A stretch of DNA of 64,000 nucleotides, from assembly GCF_009812055.1 (NCBI RefSeq), contig NZ_WQNH01000023.1, positions 1-64,000 on the forward strand, read 5' to 3'. The DNA is from Chelativorans xinjiangensis. GTDB taxonomy: Bacteria > Pseudomonadota > Alphaproteobacteria > Rhizobiales > Rhizobiaceae. How positions within the stretch are numbered: position 1 is the stretch's first letter; each line of letters opens with the position of its first letter. The notes beneath the pieces are model-generated. The model did no database searches and had not been told where the DNA came from. It saw nothing but the letters and a program-made list of their open reading frames with translations. Position numbers and translations under genes: made by a program. Of the stretch, positions 8,277 to 16,938 are shown in pieces.

Positions 8277-10048
8277 GCGGGCCTCGCTGCCGCTTTCTCC
8301 GGCCACGGATCATTCTGGGGGATGAAATCCTCCGGCGCGCCGGGGACCGAGTAGTCATAGGCCCAGCGGTAGACCACCGGCCGCTCGTCGCCCCAGTTGC
8401 CGTGCGGCGGAGGGGTGATGGGCGTCTGCCATTCCAGGCTCGTGGCGCGCCAGGGGTTGGGGCCGGCCTCCTTGCCGAAGCGCAGGCTCCAGACGAGATT
8501 GAACAGGAACACCATCTGCGCGAAGCCGACGACCAGGGCCGCCACTGAGATGAAGGCGTTGAGGTTGCCCACCGGCGCAGTCATGAAGGCCGCCTCGCCG
8601 ATCTCGGGATAGCGCCGCGGCACGCCGACGAGCCCCACATAGTGCATGGGGAAGAAGATCGCGTAGGCGCCGACGAAGGTGACCCAGAAGTGGAACTTGC
8701 CCATCCAATCTTCGAGCATGCGCCCGGTGATCTTCGGATACCAGTGATAGATGGCGCCGAAGATCACCATGATCGGTGCAACCCCCATCACCATGTGGAA
8801 GTGGGCGACCACGAACATCGTGTCGGACAAGGGCACGTCGACCACCACGTTGCCGAGGAAAAGCCCCGTCAGCCCGCCATTGACGAAGGTGACGATAAAG
8901 GCGAGCGCGAACAGCATCGGCAAGGTGAGATGGATGTCGCCACGCCAGAGCGTCAGCACCCAGTTGTAGACCTTGATGGCCGTGGGCACTGCGATGATCA
9001 GCGTCGTGGTGGCGAAGAAGAAGCCGAACCATGGATGCATGCCGGAGACGTACATGTGGTGCGCCCACACGATGAAGGAGAGCGCGCCGATGATGACGAT
9101 CGCCCAGACCATCATACGGTAGCCGAAGATATTCTTGCGGGCATGGGTCGAGATCAGGTCCGAGACGATGCCGAATGCCGGGAGCGCGACGATGTAGACC
9201 TCCGGGTGGCCGAAGAACCAGAACAGGTGCTGGAATAGGATCGGGCTGCCGCCGCCGTAGCTCAACTGCTCGCCCATCTCGACGAGCGCCGGCATGAAGA
9301 ACGACGTGCCGAGCACCCGATCGAACAGCATCATCACGCAGGCCACGAAAAGGGCCGGGAAGGCGAGCAGTGCCATCACCGTGGCGGTGAAGATGCCCCA
9401 GACGGTCAGCGGCATGCGCATCAACGTCATACCGCGCGTGCGGCCCTGGATCACAGTCACCGCATAGTTCAACCCTCCCATGGTGAAGCCGATGATGAAG
9501 AGGATCAGCGATACCAGCATCAGGATGATGCCCCAACTCTGGCCGCCGGGCGTGCCACCGAGGATCGCCTGCGGCGGGTAGAGCGTCCAGCCCGCCCCTG
9601 TCGGCCCGCCGGGCACGAAGAAGCTCGCCACCAGAACGAGGACCGCCAGCAGATAGACCCAGAAGCTCAGCATGTTGACGTAGGGGAAGACCATGTCCCG
9701 AGCGCCGACCATGAGCGGTATGAGATAATTGCCGAAACCGCCGAGAAAGAGCGCGGTCAGGAGGTAGATCACCATGATCATGCCGTGCATGGTGATGAAC
9801 TGGTAGTAGGCCTCCGGCGTGATGAAGCTGAAGGTACCGGGAAAGCCGAGTTGCAGCCGCATCAGCCAGGAAAGCACCAGCGCTACCAGGCCGATGGCGA
9901 CCGCGGTGCCGGAATACTGGATGGCGATGACCTTGGCGTCCTGCGAGAAGACATAGGTCGTCCACCAGCTCTTCGGATGATAGAGCTCAAGCTCGGGGAC
10001 TTCCGCAGGCGGGATGTCCCGTTCCATGCGAGGTGTGGCATCGACCAT
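8273..10048 (-). CDS. coxN: Cytochrome c oxidase subunit I
   Basis: A 591-residue heme-copper oxidase catalytic subunit with twelve predicted helices. Metal ligands are in place: His in ITMHGMIM for low-spin heme, GHPEVYIVALP with the CuB His-Tyr pair and the glutamate that marks A1-type proton channels, the adjacent HH of WAHHMYVSGMHP, and HFH of VVAHFHMVMG for the two hemes. It reduces O2 to water while pumping protons. The predicted oxidase is CuA-containing and aa3-type, fed by cytochrome c. The gene follows subunit II after 66 bases, with an AGGAGGTGA ribosome site. Confidence 0.97.
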   Translation of the reverse strand: MVDATPRMERDIPPAEVPELELYHPKSWWTTYVFSQDAKVIAIQYSGTAVAIGLVALVLSWLMRLQLGFPGTFSFITPEAYYQFITMHGMIMVIYLLTALFLGGFGNYLIPLMVGARDMVFPYVNMLSFWVYLLAVLVLVASFFVPGGPTGAGWTLYPPQAILGGTPGGQSWGIILMLVSLILFIIGFTMGGLNYAVTVIQGRTRGMTLMRMPLTVWGIFTATVMALLAFPALFVACVMMLFDRVLGTSFFMPALVEMGEQLSYGGGSPILFQHLFWFFGHPEVYIVALPAFGIVSDLISTHARKNIFGYRMMVWAIVIIGALSFIVWAHHMYVSGMHPWFGFFFATTTLIIAVPTAIKVYNWVLTLWRGDIHLTLPMLFALAFIVTFVNGGLTGLFLGNVVVDVPLSDTMFVVAHFHMVMGVAPIMVIFGAIYHWYPKITGRMLEDWMGKFHFWVTFVGAYAIFFPMHYVGLVGVPRRYPEIGEAAFMTAPVGNLNAFISVAALVVGFAQMVFLFNLVWSLRFGKEAGPNPWRATSLEWQTPITPPPHGNWGDERPVVYRWAYDYSVPGAPEDFIPQNDPWPEKAAARPA

Positions 10049-10114
10049 CGCTTCACCTCCTTAGGCCTCCCGGCCGCGCCGGAACGTGCCGGTTAAACCG
10101 TCTCCTGTCTCATC

Positions 10115-10942
10115 TCACGGCCCGGCCTCCTCGGCCGCGCCGAGTTTCTGCGGGGCGGAAAGGTCGGCGAAGGTGGATTGTCCCTCGAGCCAGGCCAGGT
10201 AGTCCTCCTCCGTCTCCACGGCGACCATGCCGCGCATATAGCTGTGCCCGGTGCCGCACAGCTCCGCGCACAGCACCTCAAACGTCCCCGTCCTTGTCGG
10301 TGTGAACCAGAAATAGGTGACCATGCCCGGCACCATGTCCATCTTGGCGCGGAACTCGGGCACGTAGAAATCATGCAGCACGTCGATCGAGCGCAGCAGC
10401 ATCTTCACCGGCTTATCGATGGGCAGGTGCAGGTCGGCCGCTTCGATGACGATGTCGTCCTGGCCGGCGGGGTCTTCAGGATCGATGCCCAGCGGGTTCT
10501 CGAAGGTAACGAGCCGGTTGTGGGACTTGCCGAGCTTGCCGTCCTCGCCGGGCAGCCGGAAGTTCCACTGCCACTGCTGCCCCACCACCTCAACCTCGGT
10601 TGCCTCGTCGGGAACGGTGACGAACTGCGACCAGACGTAGAGGCCTGGCGCCAGCATCGCCGCCACACCCACCGCCGTCACCACGGTGAGCCACCATTCC
10701 AGCCTCTTGCTCTCCGGCTGGTAGGCCGCCTTGGCGCCTTCCTTGTGGCGGAAACGGAAGACGCAATAGGCCATGAACAGGATCACCGCGCTAAAGACGG
10801 CGCCGGTAATCCAGAAGGTGATGATGAGCGTATCGTCGATATAGCCCCAGTTGGACGCAATAGGCGTCCACCACCATGGGCTCAAGATATGGAACAATAT
10901 CGAGCCCAGGACCACAAGAACGAGTATCAGCGCGACGGCCAT
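10115..10942 (-). CDS. coxM: Cytochrome c oxidase subunit II
   Basis: A 275-residue subunit II. Two N-terminal membrane helices (about residues 1-22 and 40-62, then 85-105) anchor a periplasmic cupredoxin domain. The CuA site is complete: His in SIDVLHDFYVPEF, and CAELCGTGHSYM with both cysteines, the His and the Met. VGQQWQWNFRLPG is the tryptophan-rich electron-entry loop. No cytochrome c domain is fused at the C-terminus, so a separate cytochrome c is needed; one is encoded divergently at 11538. First gene of the operon. Confidence 0.95.
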   Translation of the reverse strand: MAVALILVLVVLGSILFHILSPWWWTPIASNWGYIDDTLIITFWITGAVFSAVILFMAYCVFRFRHKEGAKAAYQPESKRLEWWLTVVTAVGVAAMLAPGLYVWSQFVTVPDEATEVEVVGQQWQWNFRLPGEDGKLGKSHNRLVTFENPLGIDPEDPAGQDDIVIEAADLHLPIDKPVKMLLRSIDVLHDFYVPEFRAKMDMVPGMVTYFWFTPTRTGTFEVLCAELCGTGHSYMRGMVAVETEEDYLAWLEGQSTFADLSAPQKLGAAEEAGP

Positions 10943-11291
10943 TCTCCGTCCCTCCCGGCCTCCTGGAGAACCTCTCCTCCCTCAGGAAGCCGGCGGCATA
11001 CTAGCCTGAAACGGCTGTGAATATCCAGAGCCGGCCGGCGCACCTCCGGTTGGTCGAAAGGTTTCGATGCCCTGAGCGACGGAGCTTTCTTCAGCTTTTT
11101 CTGCCGGCGCCTTGCCGGCCGACTTGGCTTAACTTGCGTCTTCTCATCCCTTTTTAGAGACCGTACGTGTAACACGCTGCTGCACAAGGCTGGCGCCGGC
11201 GGTTGTTCTTCTGTAACCTGTGGAAAATGAGGCAGGCCGGCATATTCGGATGTTGCCGAGATGCCTCCGATTTCGTCCGGGAGGTCGTGCG
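10943..11291. other. Intergenic region between divergent cox and cytochrome c transcripts
   Basis: These 349 bases separate the coxM start from the small ORF at 11292 and must hold the cox promoter. I see an 11-bp perfect palindrome CGTGTAACACG at 11166-11176, and a GC-rich self-complementary stretch (GCCGGCGCCTTGCCGGC) around 11103-11119. No long reading frame with coding character and no RNA gene was recognised. Confidence 0.5.
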
Positions 11292-11372
11292 ATGGACGCC
11301 AAAACCTCGTTCTTGGTCGCGCTTTCTGTGGTAATACTGCTGTTGATCGGCTTCGGCCTCATTCCCGTTTGA
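11292..11372 (+). CDS. Putative 26-residue single-helix membrane peptide
   Basis: ATG at 11292 opens a frame of 26 codons ending TGA at 11370-11372. The product begins MDAKTSFLVALSVV, continues through an uninterrupted hydrophobic run and ends GLIPV, so it would be one transmembrane helix with a short charged N-terminus. A good ribosome site, GGGAGG at 11279-11284, lies 7 bases before the ATG. It sits between the divergent oxidase operon and the cytochrome c gene. Tiny helices of this kind are accessory subunits of several terminal oxidases (CydX and CcoQ are examples), but this one is not recognised and may be chance. Confidence 0.5.
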   Translation: MDAKTSFLVALSVVILLLIGFGLIPV

Positions 11373-11537
11373 AGCGGCGGGCCGCGCCGCTTGGTTGCCG
11401 GATTTGCGGCTTTATGTCACAGGAGCCTGCGACAATTTGCCCATTGTTGGGGCCGGGGAGGGGCAACAGGATAAACGCATGGGGAGGCGATTGCGCCGCT
11501 GGATGCGTGCCGGCGAGCGAGAGGGAGGAGGTTCCTC

Positions 11538-11939
11538 ATGAAATCGATATCCCGAGGCGTTCGGATTGGCCTTGCCATCGCTCTGCTGGCCCCGATTCCG
11601 GCACTGGCCCAGGAGGGCGACCCGGCCGCCGGAAAGACGGTATTCAACAAGTGCCGGGCCTGCCACGAGGCGGAGACGGACAGAAACAAGGTCGGCCCGT
11701 CCCTGCTCGGCGTCTTCGGCCGCACCGCCGGCACGTTGGAATCGTTCCAGTCGCGCTACTCCCCGAATATGAAGGAATTAGGCGAGGAGGGGCTCGTGTG
11801 GGACGAGGAGAACCTGACCGCCTATCTGCGCGATCCCAAGGCTGTCGTTCCGAAGGGCAAAATGGCTTTTGCCGGCCTCAAGAACGACGAGGACCTCGCC
11901 AACGTGATTGCCTATCTGCAGGCAGATCCCAAGCCTTGA
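11538..11939 (+). CDS. Class I c-type cytochrome
   Basis: A 133-residue exported monoheme cytochrome. Residues 1-25 are a Sec signal peptide ending APIPALAQ. The heme site is CRACH at about residue 39, with the axial Met in PKGKMAFAGL. The rest follows the mitochondrial/bacterial cytochrome c pattern (KVGPSLLGVFGRTAG, ENLTAYLRDPKA, DLANVIAYLQ). The ATG has GGAGGAGG upstream. Being next to a CuA oxidase whose subunit II lacks a fused heme domain, it is the likely electron donor; that partnership is inference. Confidence 0.93.
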   Translation: MKSISRGVRIGLAIALLAPIPALAQEGDPAAGKTVFNKCRACHEAETDRNKVGPSLLGVFGRTAGTLESFQSRYSPNMKELGEEGLVWDEENLTAYLRDPKAVVPKGKMAFAGLKNDEDLANVIAYLQADPKP

Positions 11940-12071
11940 ATCGCGGCAGGGGCGGGGCCAAAACGGAGCTGCTGGTGCCACGACGGGTGCCGGCATCTCC
12001 CGACAACCCGCTCCGCCTAGCGCATCGGCCCGAGAATTTGAATCGATTTTCGGAAAGCACGGCGTTGTAGT

Positions 12072-13973
12072 CTATGCTTCCTCCCCGATCCACACCTGCA
12101 TCGGCCCGGGTCCGCGGTTGTTCCAGAGGAAATACGGAATGGCCGTCAGCGTTGCCGGCCATTCATCGGGCGGATCGGTGCGGTAGAGCGTGCCGTGCCA
12201 GTCGCTGCCGTCGATGGCCTTCCCCTCGGCGGTGAGCAGCGTCACGCCGTCGAAGAGGTCTTCCCGCGCCGCTGCCCGCACCTCTGCGCCGCGCGGCAGG
12301 CGCGTCTGCCGGACGGGGATGCCGGGGTTGTCGGCATGCTCCAGGCAATAGACCAGCGGTCCGCGCTTCAGCGCCACGCGCCCAAAATCGGCGGTAACCT
12401 GCGGGTTGGCGTAGATGCGTTCGGGCTGCATGGGCAGGTCGAGTTCGACACGATCGCCCTTGGCCCAGCGTCGGCGGATGTCGAGATAGCCGTTGACGGT
12501 GTTCGTCGCGACATCGACCGCCTCGCCGTTCACCTTCGCCCGCGCCCCGCGCGCCCAGCCGGGGATGCGCAGCTTGACGCCGAATTCGGCCTCGGCTTCC
12601 GGGGCGAGCGTGATGGAGACGGCGCCGGACCAGGGGTAGCCGCTTTCCTCCACGACGCCGACCCTGGTGCCCGCAACATCGAGCGTGGTCTCGGTGCCGC
12701 CGTAAAGGTGCACGATGAGGGAGTCCGCACTGGTGGCGTAGAAATAGCCACTGACGGAGGCGATCAGGCGCGAGGCGTTCATGGTGCAGCACGGGCAGGG
12801 ATGCCAGGTCCAGCGCGTGTGGCTGCCGTCGCTTTCCAGCGGGTTGTCGTAGAAATAGTGCTCGCCGTCGCGGCTCAGCCCCGTCAGGGCGCCGTTGAAG
12901 AGGGCGAGTTCGAGCGTGTCGGCGTATTTGCCTTCGAGGTCGAGGTTGAGCATGCGCTGCGCCCACAGGATGAGGGCGACGGAGGCGCAGGTCTCCGCGT
13001 AGGCCGTGTCGTTCGGCAGGTCGTAGTCCTTGGTGAAGCCCTCGTTGTGGGCGGAGGGGCCGACGCCGGCGGTCACGTACATCCGCTTGGTGGTGATGTC
13101 TTCCCACAGCCGCTCGCAGGCCTTTTTCAGCGCCGCGTCATCGAGCTCGGCGGCGAGATCGGCCATGGCCGTATAGAGATACATGGCGCGCACGGCGTGG
13201 CCGACGGCCTTGTCCTGTTCGCGCACCGGCTTGTGCGACTGTGAGTATTCGTGCGTTCCCGCCCAGTAGTGGTTGTCGCCGCGCGCTTCGGCCTCGACGT
13301 CGAAATAGTTCGGCTCGGCTCCCCGCTCGTTGATGAAGTAGGCGGCAAGGTCGAGGCGGCGCTTGTCGCCCGTCAGGTGGTAGAGCTTGACCAGCGCCAG
13401 CTCGATCTCCGGGTGGCCGGGATAGCCGCGCTTCTGGCCGGGGCCGGTGCCGAAGACATCGGCGATGTGGTCGAGATAGCGCTCCATGATGTCGAGGAAG
13501 CGGCGGCGGCCGGTCGCCTGGTAGTAGGCGATGGCGCCCTCCAGCAGATGGCCGGCATTATAGAGCTCGTGATTGTCCCTGAGGTTGGTCCAGCGGTTCT
13601 CCAATTCGCGCTGGATATACCAGCAGTTCAGGTAGCCGTCGGGAAGCTGGGCCTTGGCCAAGTCCTCGACGATGGCGTCGATCCGCGCCTCGATCTCGGC
13701 ATCGCGCTTGTGGGCGAGCGCGTAGCTTGCCACCTCGATCCACTTGCCGACATCCGAATCCCAGAAGATCTGCGTGGTGAAATTGTGCCGGTTAGGCGGG
13801 ATGGAGACGGGGGGCACGGGCTTCGGCAGCTTCAGCGATTCAAGGATGCCGTGCGCGGCCAACTGGCGGTGCTGACTGGGCACGGTGCGGGCGAGCACCG
13901 TGTCGAGCCGCTCGCGCCAGAAGGTGCCGGTGAGTTTGACATCCGTGAATCTGGCCGGTGTGTATTTACGCAT
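12072..13973 (-). CDS. Glycoside hydrolase family 127 (DUF1680), beta-L-arabinofuranosidase-like
   Basis: A 633-residue cytoplasmic enzyme (no signal peptide) of the DUF1680/GH127 family. N-terminal FWRERLDTVLARTVPSQ and NNFTTQIFWDSDVGKWIE-like segments start the alpha/alpha barrel. The zinc/catalytic site of this family is recognisable: Glu and Cys in YAETCASVAL and the cysteine pair in WHPCPCCTMNASRL, where one Cys is the nucleophile in characterised members. It would release arabinofuranose from imported oligosaccharides. Its start overlaps the end of the upstream lacI by 8 bases, tying it to the regulator and ABC module of the same operon. Confidence 0.9.
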   Translation of the reverse strand: MRKYTPARFTDVKLTGTFWRERLDTVLARTVPSQHRQLAAHGILESLKLPKPVPPVSIPPNRHNFTTQIFWDSDVGKWIEVASYALAHKRDAEIEARIDAIVEDLAKAQLPDGYLNCWYIQRELENRWTNLRDNHELYNAGHLLEGAIAYYQATGRRRFLDIMERYLDHIADVFGTGPGQKRGYPGHPEIELALVKLYHLTGDKRRLDLAAYFINERGAEPNYFDVEAEARGDNHYWAGTHEYSQSHKPVREQDKAVGHAVRAMYLYTAMADLAAELDDAALKKACERLWEDITTKRMYVTAGVGPSAHNEGFTKDYDLPNDTAYAETCASVALILWAQRMLNLDLEGKYADTLELALFNGALTGLSRDGEHYFYDNPLESDGSHTRWTWHPCPCCTMNASRLIASVSGYFYATSADSLIVHLYGGTETTLDVAGTRVGVVEESGYPWSGAVSITLAPEAEAEFGVKLRIPGWARGARAKVNGEAVDVATNTVNGYLDIRRRWAKGDRVELDLPMQPERIYANPQVTADFGRVALKRGPLVYCLEHADNPGIPVRQTRLPRGAEVRAAAREDLFDGVTLLTAEGKAIDGSDWHGTLYRTDPPDEWPATLTAIPYFLWNNRGPGPMQVWIGEEA

Positions 13974-15066
13974 GGTCTTCCGTTCCCGTTTGAGTGATCA
14001 CACCACTAGCGCCGCAGGATTGGCGGATCACCAGCGTGCATGGCAGGCGGCTGACGCCCCGCATCGGCGCACCGTCGATCATGGCGATCAGGCGGCGGCC
14101 GGCTTCACGGCCGAGCGCGCGGAGATTGAGGTCGACGCTGGTGAGCGGCGGGCGGCTTGCTTCGGTCATCACGTTCCAGTTGTCGAAGCCGACGATGGCG
14201 ACGTCCTCGGGCACGGCAATGCCGCGCTCGCGCAGCGCGTCGGCGGCGCCGCGGGCGATCTGGTCGTTGCCGCAGAAAAGTGCGTCCGGCGGCTGGCGGC
14301 CGGGGGCGAAGAGCCGCGCTGCCGCGTCGTAGCCCCATTTCTCCGACCATTCGCCGCTCAGGTAGTAGCCTTGCCCTTCCGCAAGCCCCGCTGCCGCCAG
14401 CGCCTGACGATATCCGTCGCGGCGCAGGCGCACAGCCTCGAAGCGCTCCGGCCCGGTGATGTGGGCGATGCGCTTGCGCCCGAGCCCGATCAGATGCTCG
14501 ACCGCCATGCGTGCACCGCCCTCGTCATCCGGCAGCAGGCACACGGCATCGGGGTCGTCCGACTGGGAGAACACGTAGATGACCGGCAGTCCGCGCAGCG
14601 CGCCGTCGAGCCCCGGCCGGCGGTCGGCGCGGCGCGCGGTGACCACAACGCCATCGACCCGCTTGCCCAGAAGCTGCTCCACATGCTGGCGCTCGCGCTC
14701 CGGGTCGTCGGTGGCATTGCACATGAAGACAGCGATCTGCCGGTCCGCCAGGCAGGCCTCCAGGCCCTCGGCGATCGGCATGGTGAAGCGGCCGAAGCTG
14801 TCGTTGGAGATCAGCCCGACGGTAAAGCTGTGCCGCCGGTGCAGGCTCTGGGCCAGGCTGTTGGGGCGGAAGCCGAGCGCGTTGGCCGCGGCGACGATGC
14901 GCTCCCGCGTCTCGGCCTTCAGGCTGCCGTTGTTGTTGAGCGCCTTGGAGACCGTGCCGATGCTGACGTTGGCCATACGCGCCACGTCGCGGATGGTGGG
15001 CCCCTCCCGGCGCTGCTGGCGGCCGTCTTCTGGGTCGCGGTCCATGGGGCTGGCTCGATCTCCCAT
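13966..15066 (-). CDS. LacI family transcriptional regulator
   Basis: A 366-residue regulator. The helix-turn-helix lies near residues 22-45 (TIRDVARMANVSIGTVSKAL), followed by the hinge region NALGFRPNSLAQSL and a periplasmic-binding-like sugar sensor (VGLISNDSFGRFTMPIAEG, PDALFCGNDQIARGAADAL, VAIVGFDNWNVMTEASRPPLTSV). ATG at 15066, nine bases after the permease stop, is chosen; ATG at 15045 is an alternative that still keeps the HTH. It most likely senses the sugar handled by GH127 and the transporter just upstream. A candidate operator is the palindrome at 18308-18323. Confidence 0.9.
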   Translation of the reverse strand: MGDRASPMDRDPEDGRQQRREGPTIRDVARMANVSIGTVSKALNNNGSLKAETRERIVAAANALGFRPNSLAQSLHRRHSFTVGLISNDSFGRFTMPIAEGLEACLADRQIAVFMCNATDDPERERQHVEQLLGKRVDGVVVTARRADRRPGLDGALRGLPVIYVFSQSDDPDAVCLLPDDEGGARMAVEHLIGLGRKRIAHITGPERFEAVRLRRDGYRQALAAAGLAEGQGYYLSGEWSEKWGYDAAARLFAPGRQPPDALFCGNDQIARGAADALRERGIAVPEDVAIVGFDNWNVMTEASRPPLTSVDLNLRALGREAGRRLIAMIDGAPMRGVSRLPCTLVIRQSCGASGVITQTGTEDHA

Positions 15067-15074
15067 TGCGGCGC

Positions 15075-15962
15075 CTATTTCACCGCGCCGCTCAGGAAAC
15101 CGGAGACGTAGTAGCGCTGCAGGAGGAAGTAGATGGCGATGCAGGGGATGACGGAGACGACGACGCCCGCCTGTAGCGGGCCCCAGGAGACGGAGCCGTA
15201 GAAGCTGTCGATCACGCCGGTGAGCAACACCGGCAGCGTGAAGGCGGTCTCCTTGCTCATGAAGATGAGGGCGGCGAGGAACTCGTTCCAGCTCATGATG
15301 AAGGCGAACAGCGAGACCGTTACCATGCCGGGCATCGCCAGCGGCATGAAGATGCGGCCGAGGATCTGCAAGGGGCTGCACCCGTCGACTATCGCCGCTT
15401 CCTCCAGTTCGCGCGGGATGCCCTCGAAGGCGTTGCGCATCACGTAGACGCTGAAGGGCAGTTGGAGGATCGTGTGGATGATCGCCAGGCCGACATGGTT
15501 GTTGGTCAGTCCCAGCTTGGTGAACATCAGGAAGAGCGGCGTCAAAAGCGCCTGATAGGGGATCATCATGCTGGCGAGCAGGACGAGGAACAGCACCTCC
15601 TTGAACGGCACATGGAAGCGGGCAAGCCCGTAGCCCGCCGGCACGGCAAGGACGAGGCAGAAGACGATGGTCAGGAAGGCCACCATGAAGGAGTTGAACA
15701 GATAGGTGGGGAGCCCGGCCTGGTATCCGTAGACCTTCAGATAGCTTTGCAGGCTGAAGGAATGCGGCAGGTAGTCCGGTGGCACGGCGGCCACCTCCGC
15801 CTCCGGCTTGAAGGAGGCGAGGAAGGACATCACCAGCGGCCAGGCCATGATGGCGATCACCAGCCAGCAGATCAGCGCCACGATCACCCGCGCCGGCAAT
15901 CTGGTGCCGACCCTGCGGGTGGAGACGCCGATGGCGCCTCTTTCGAGGGGGATGTCGCTCAC
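15075..15962 (-). CDS. Carbohydrate ABC transporter permease (MalG type)
   Basis: A 295-residue inner-membrane permease of the CUT1 family with six predicted helices. The cytoplasmic EAA loop that contacts the ATPase reads EEAAIVDGCSPLQILGRI, and the protein ends with RYYVSGFLSGAVK, typical of MalG-like subunits. Its ATG overlaps the stop of the partner permease (ATGA at 15959-15962). No ATPase gene is present in this module; the MalK-type protein at 19595 probably serves it. Confidence 0.93.
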   Translation of the reverse strand: MSDIPLERGAIGVSTRRVGTRLPARVIVALICWLVIAIMAWPLVMSFLASFKPEAEVAAVPPDYLPHSFSLQSYLKVYGYQAGLPTYLFNSFMVAFLTIVFCLVLAVPAGYGLARFHVPFKEVLFLVLLASMMIPYQALLTPLFLMFTKLGLTNNHVGLAIIHTILQLPFSVYVMRNAFEGIPRELEEAAIVDGCSPLQILGRIFMPLAMPGMVTVSLFAFIMSWNEFLAALIFMSKETAFTLPVLLTGVIDSFYGSVSWGPLQAGVVVSVIPCIAIYFLLQRYYVSGFLSGAVK

Positions 15963-16834
15963 GAGGACCCTTTCCGGCTGGTCAGCGCGATCTGGACCGC
16001 CGCACCCGCCATGATGATCACCATCAGGATGAGCGACAGCGCGCTGCCGTAGCCGAGTTTGAAGTAGACGAACGAGTTCTGATAAATCCAGTAGACCGAG
16101 GTGAAAGTCTGCCCGCGCGGCGCGCCGCCGGTCATGATGTAGAACTGGTCGAAGGCGAGCATCGAGCCGATGGCGCTGATGAGTGTCGCCAGCAGGATGC
16201 TGCGGGCGGCGAGCGGCAGGATGATGCGGCGCACGCGCTGCCAGTAGCTGGCGCCGTCGATCATCGCCGCCTCGATGAGGTCGTCACCGATGGACTGGAT
16301 GCCGGCGACCATCAGGATCATGCCGAAGCCGACGATCTTCCACGTCACCGAGATGATGACGGCGAGCTGGCCGAGTTCGGCCTTGCGGAACCACACCAGC
16401 GGCTTGTCGAGAATGCCGATATCGACCAAGAGCCTGTTGAACAGGCCCACCTGCTGATCGAACAGCCACAGCCAGATGAAGCTTGAGGTGGCAAGGCCGA
16501 TGACCACCGGCAGGAAGATCGCCCCGCGTGTGAACTGCTTGAGCCGGGTGTTTTCGGTGGTCAGAAGCGCGGCGAGGAAGCCCAGCCCCATCAGTACCGG
16601 CGTGATGTAGAGCGTGTAGCTGACCGTGAACCAGAGCGAGCGCCAGAAGCCTTTGTCGGAGAAGGCCTTCGCGTAATTCTCCAGCCCCACGAACTCGCCG
16701 CCGCCGAGCAGCGAGGCATCGGTCGTCGAGGTGTAGACGAGCTGCCCCAGCGGATAGAGCACGAACACGGCCACGAACAGGAGGGCCGGCGTCATGAACA
16801 GGAGCCCGACATATCTGCTGGAGTTGGCGTACAT
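15959..16834 (-). CDS. Sugar ABC transporter permease (MalF type)
   Basis: A 291-residue CUT1 permease. ATG at 16834 (MYANSSRYVGLLFM) is chosen because the upstream in-frame extension is polar and unlike the family. Six helices are predicted; the EAA loop is EAAMIDGASYWQRVRRIILP. The protein pairs with the MalG-type permease downstream to form the channel. It lies 104 bases downstream of the binding-protein gene. Confidence 0.92.
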   Translation of the reverse strand: MYANSSRYVGLLFMTPALLFVAVFVLYPLGQLVYTSTTDASLLGGGEFVGLENYAKAFSDKGFWRSLWFTVSYTLYITPVLMGLGFLAALLTTENTRLKQFTRGAIFLPVVIGLATSSFIWLWLFDQQVGLFNRLLVDIGILDKPLVWFRKAELGQLAVIISVTWKIVGFGMILMVAGIQSIGDDLIEAAMIDGASYWQRVRRIILPLAARSILLATLISAIGSMLAFDQFYIMTGGAPRGQTFTSVYWIYQNSFVYFKLGYGSALSLILMVIIMAGAAVQIALTSRKGSS

Positions 16835-16938
16835 TGGTCTCGGTTCTTGCGTTCTCAGACTCTTTGATACCGGCGCCAACGGGGCGCCGGTATCAGCGTG
16901 TTTCCTGCTTTCGCCGAACACGTCTTAAGCGGGTGCCC

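Noticed and set aside
8355-9965. A 536-codon minus-strand frame inside subunit I
   Set aside because: Same strand as subunit I but in another frame; the subunit I product has all heme ligands, while this frame has none.
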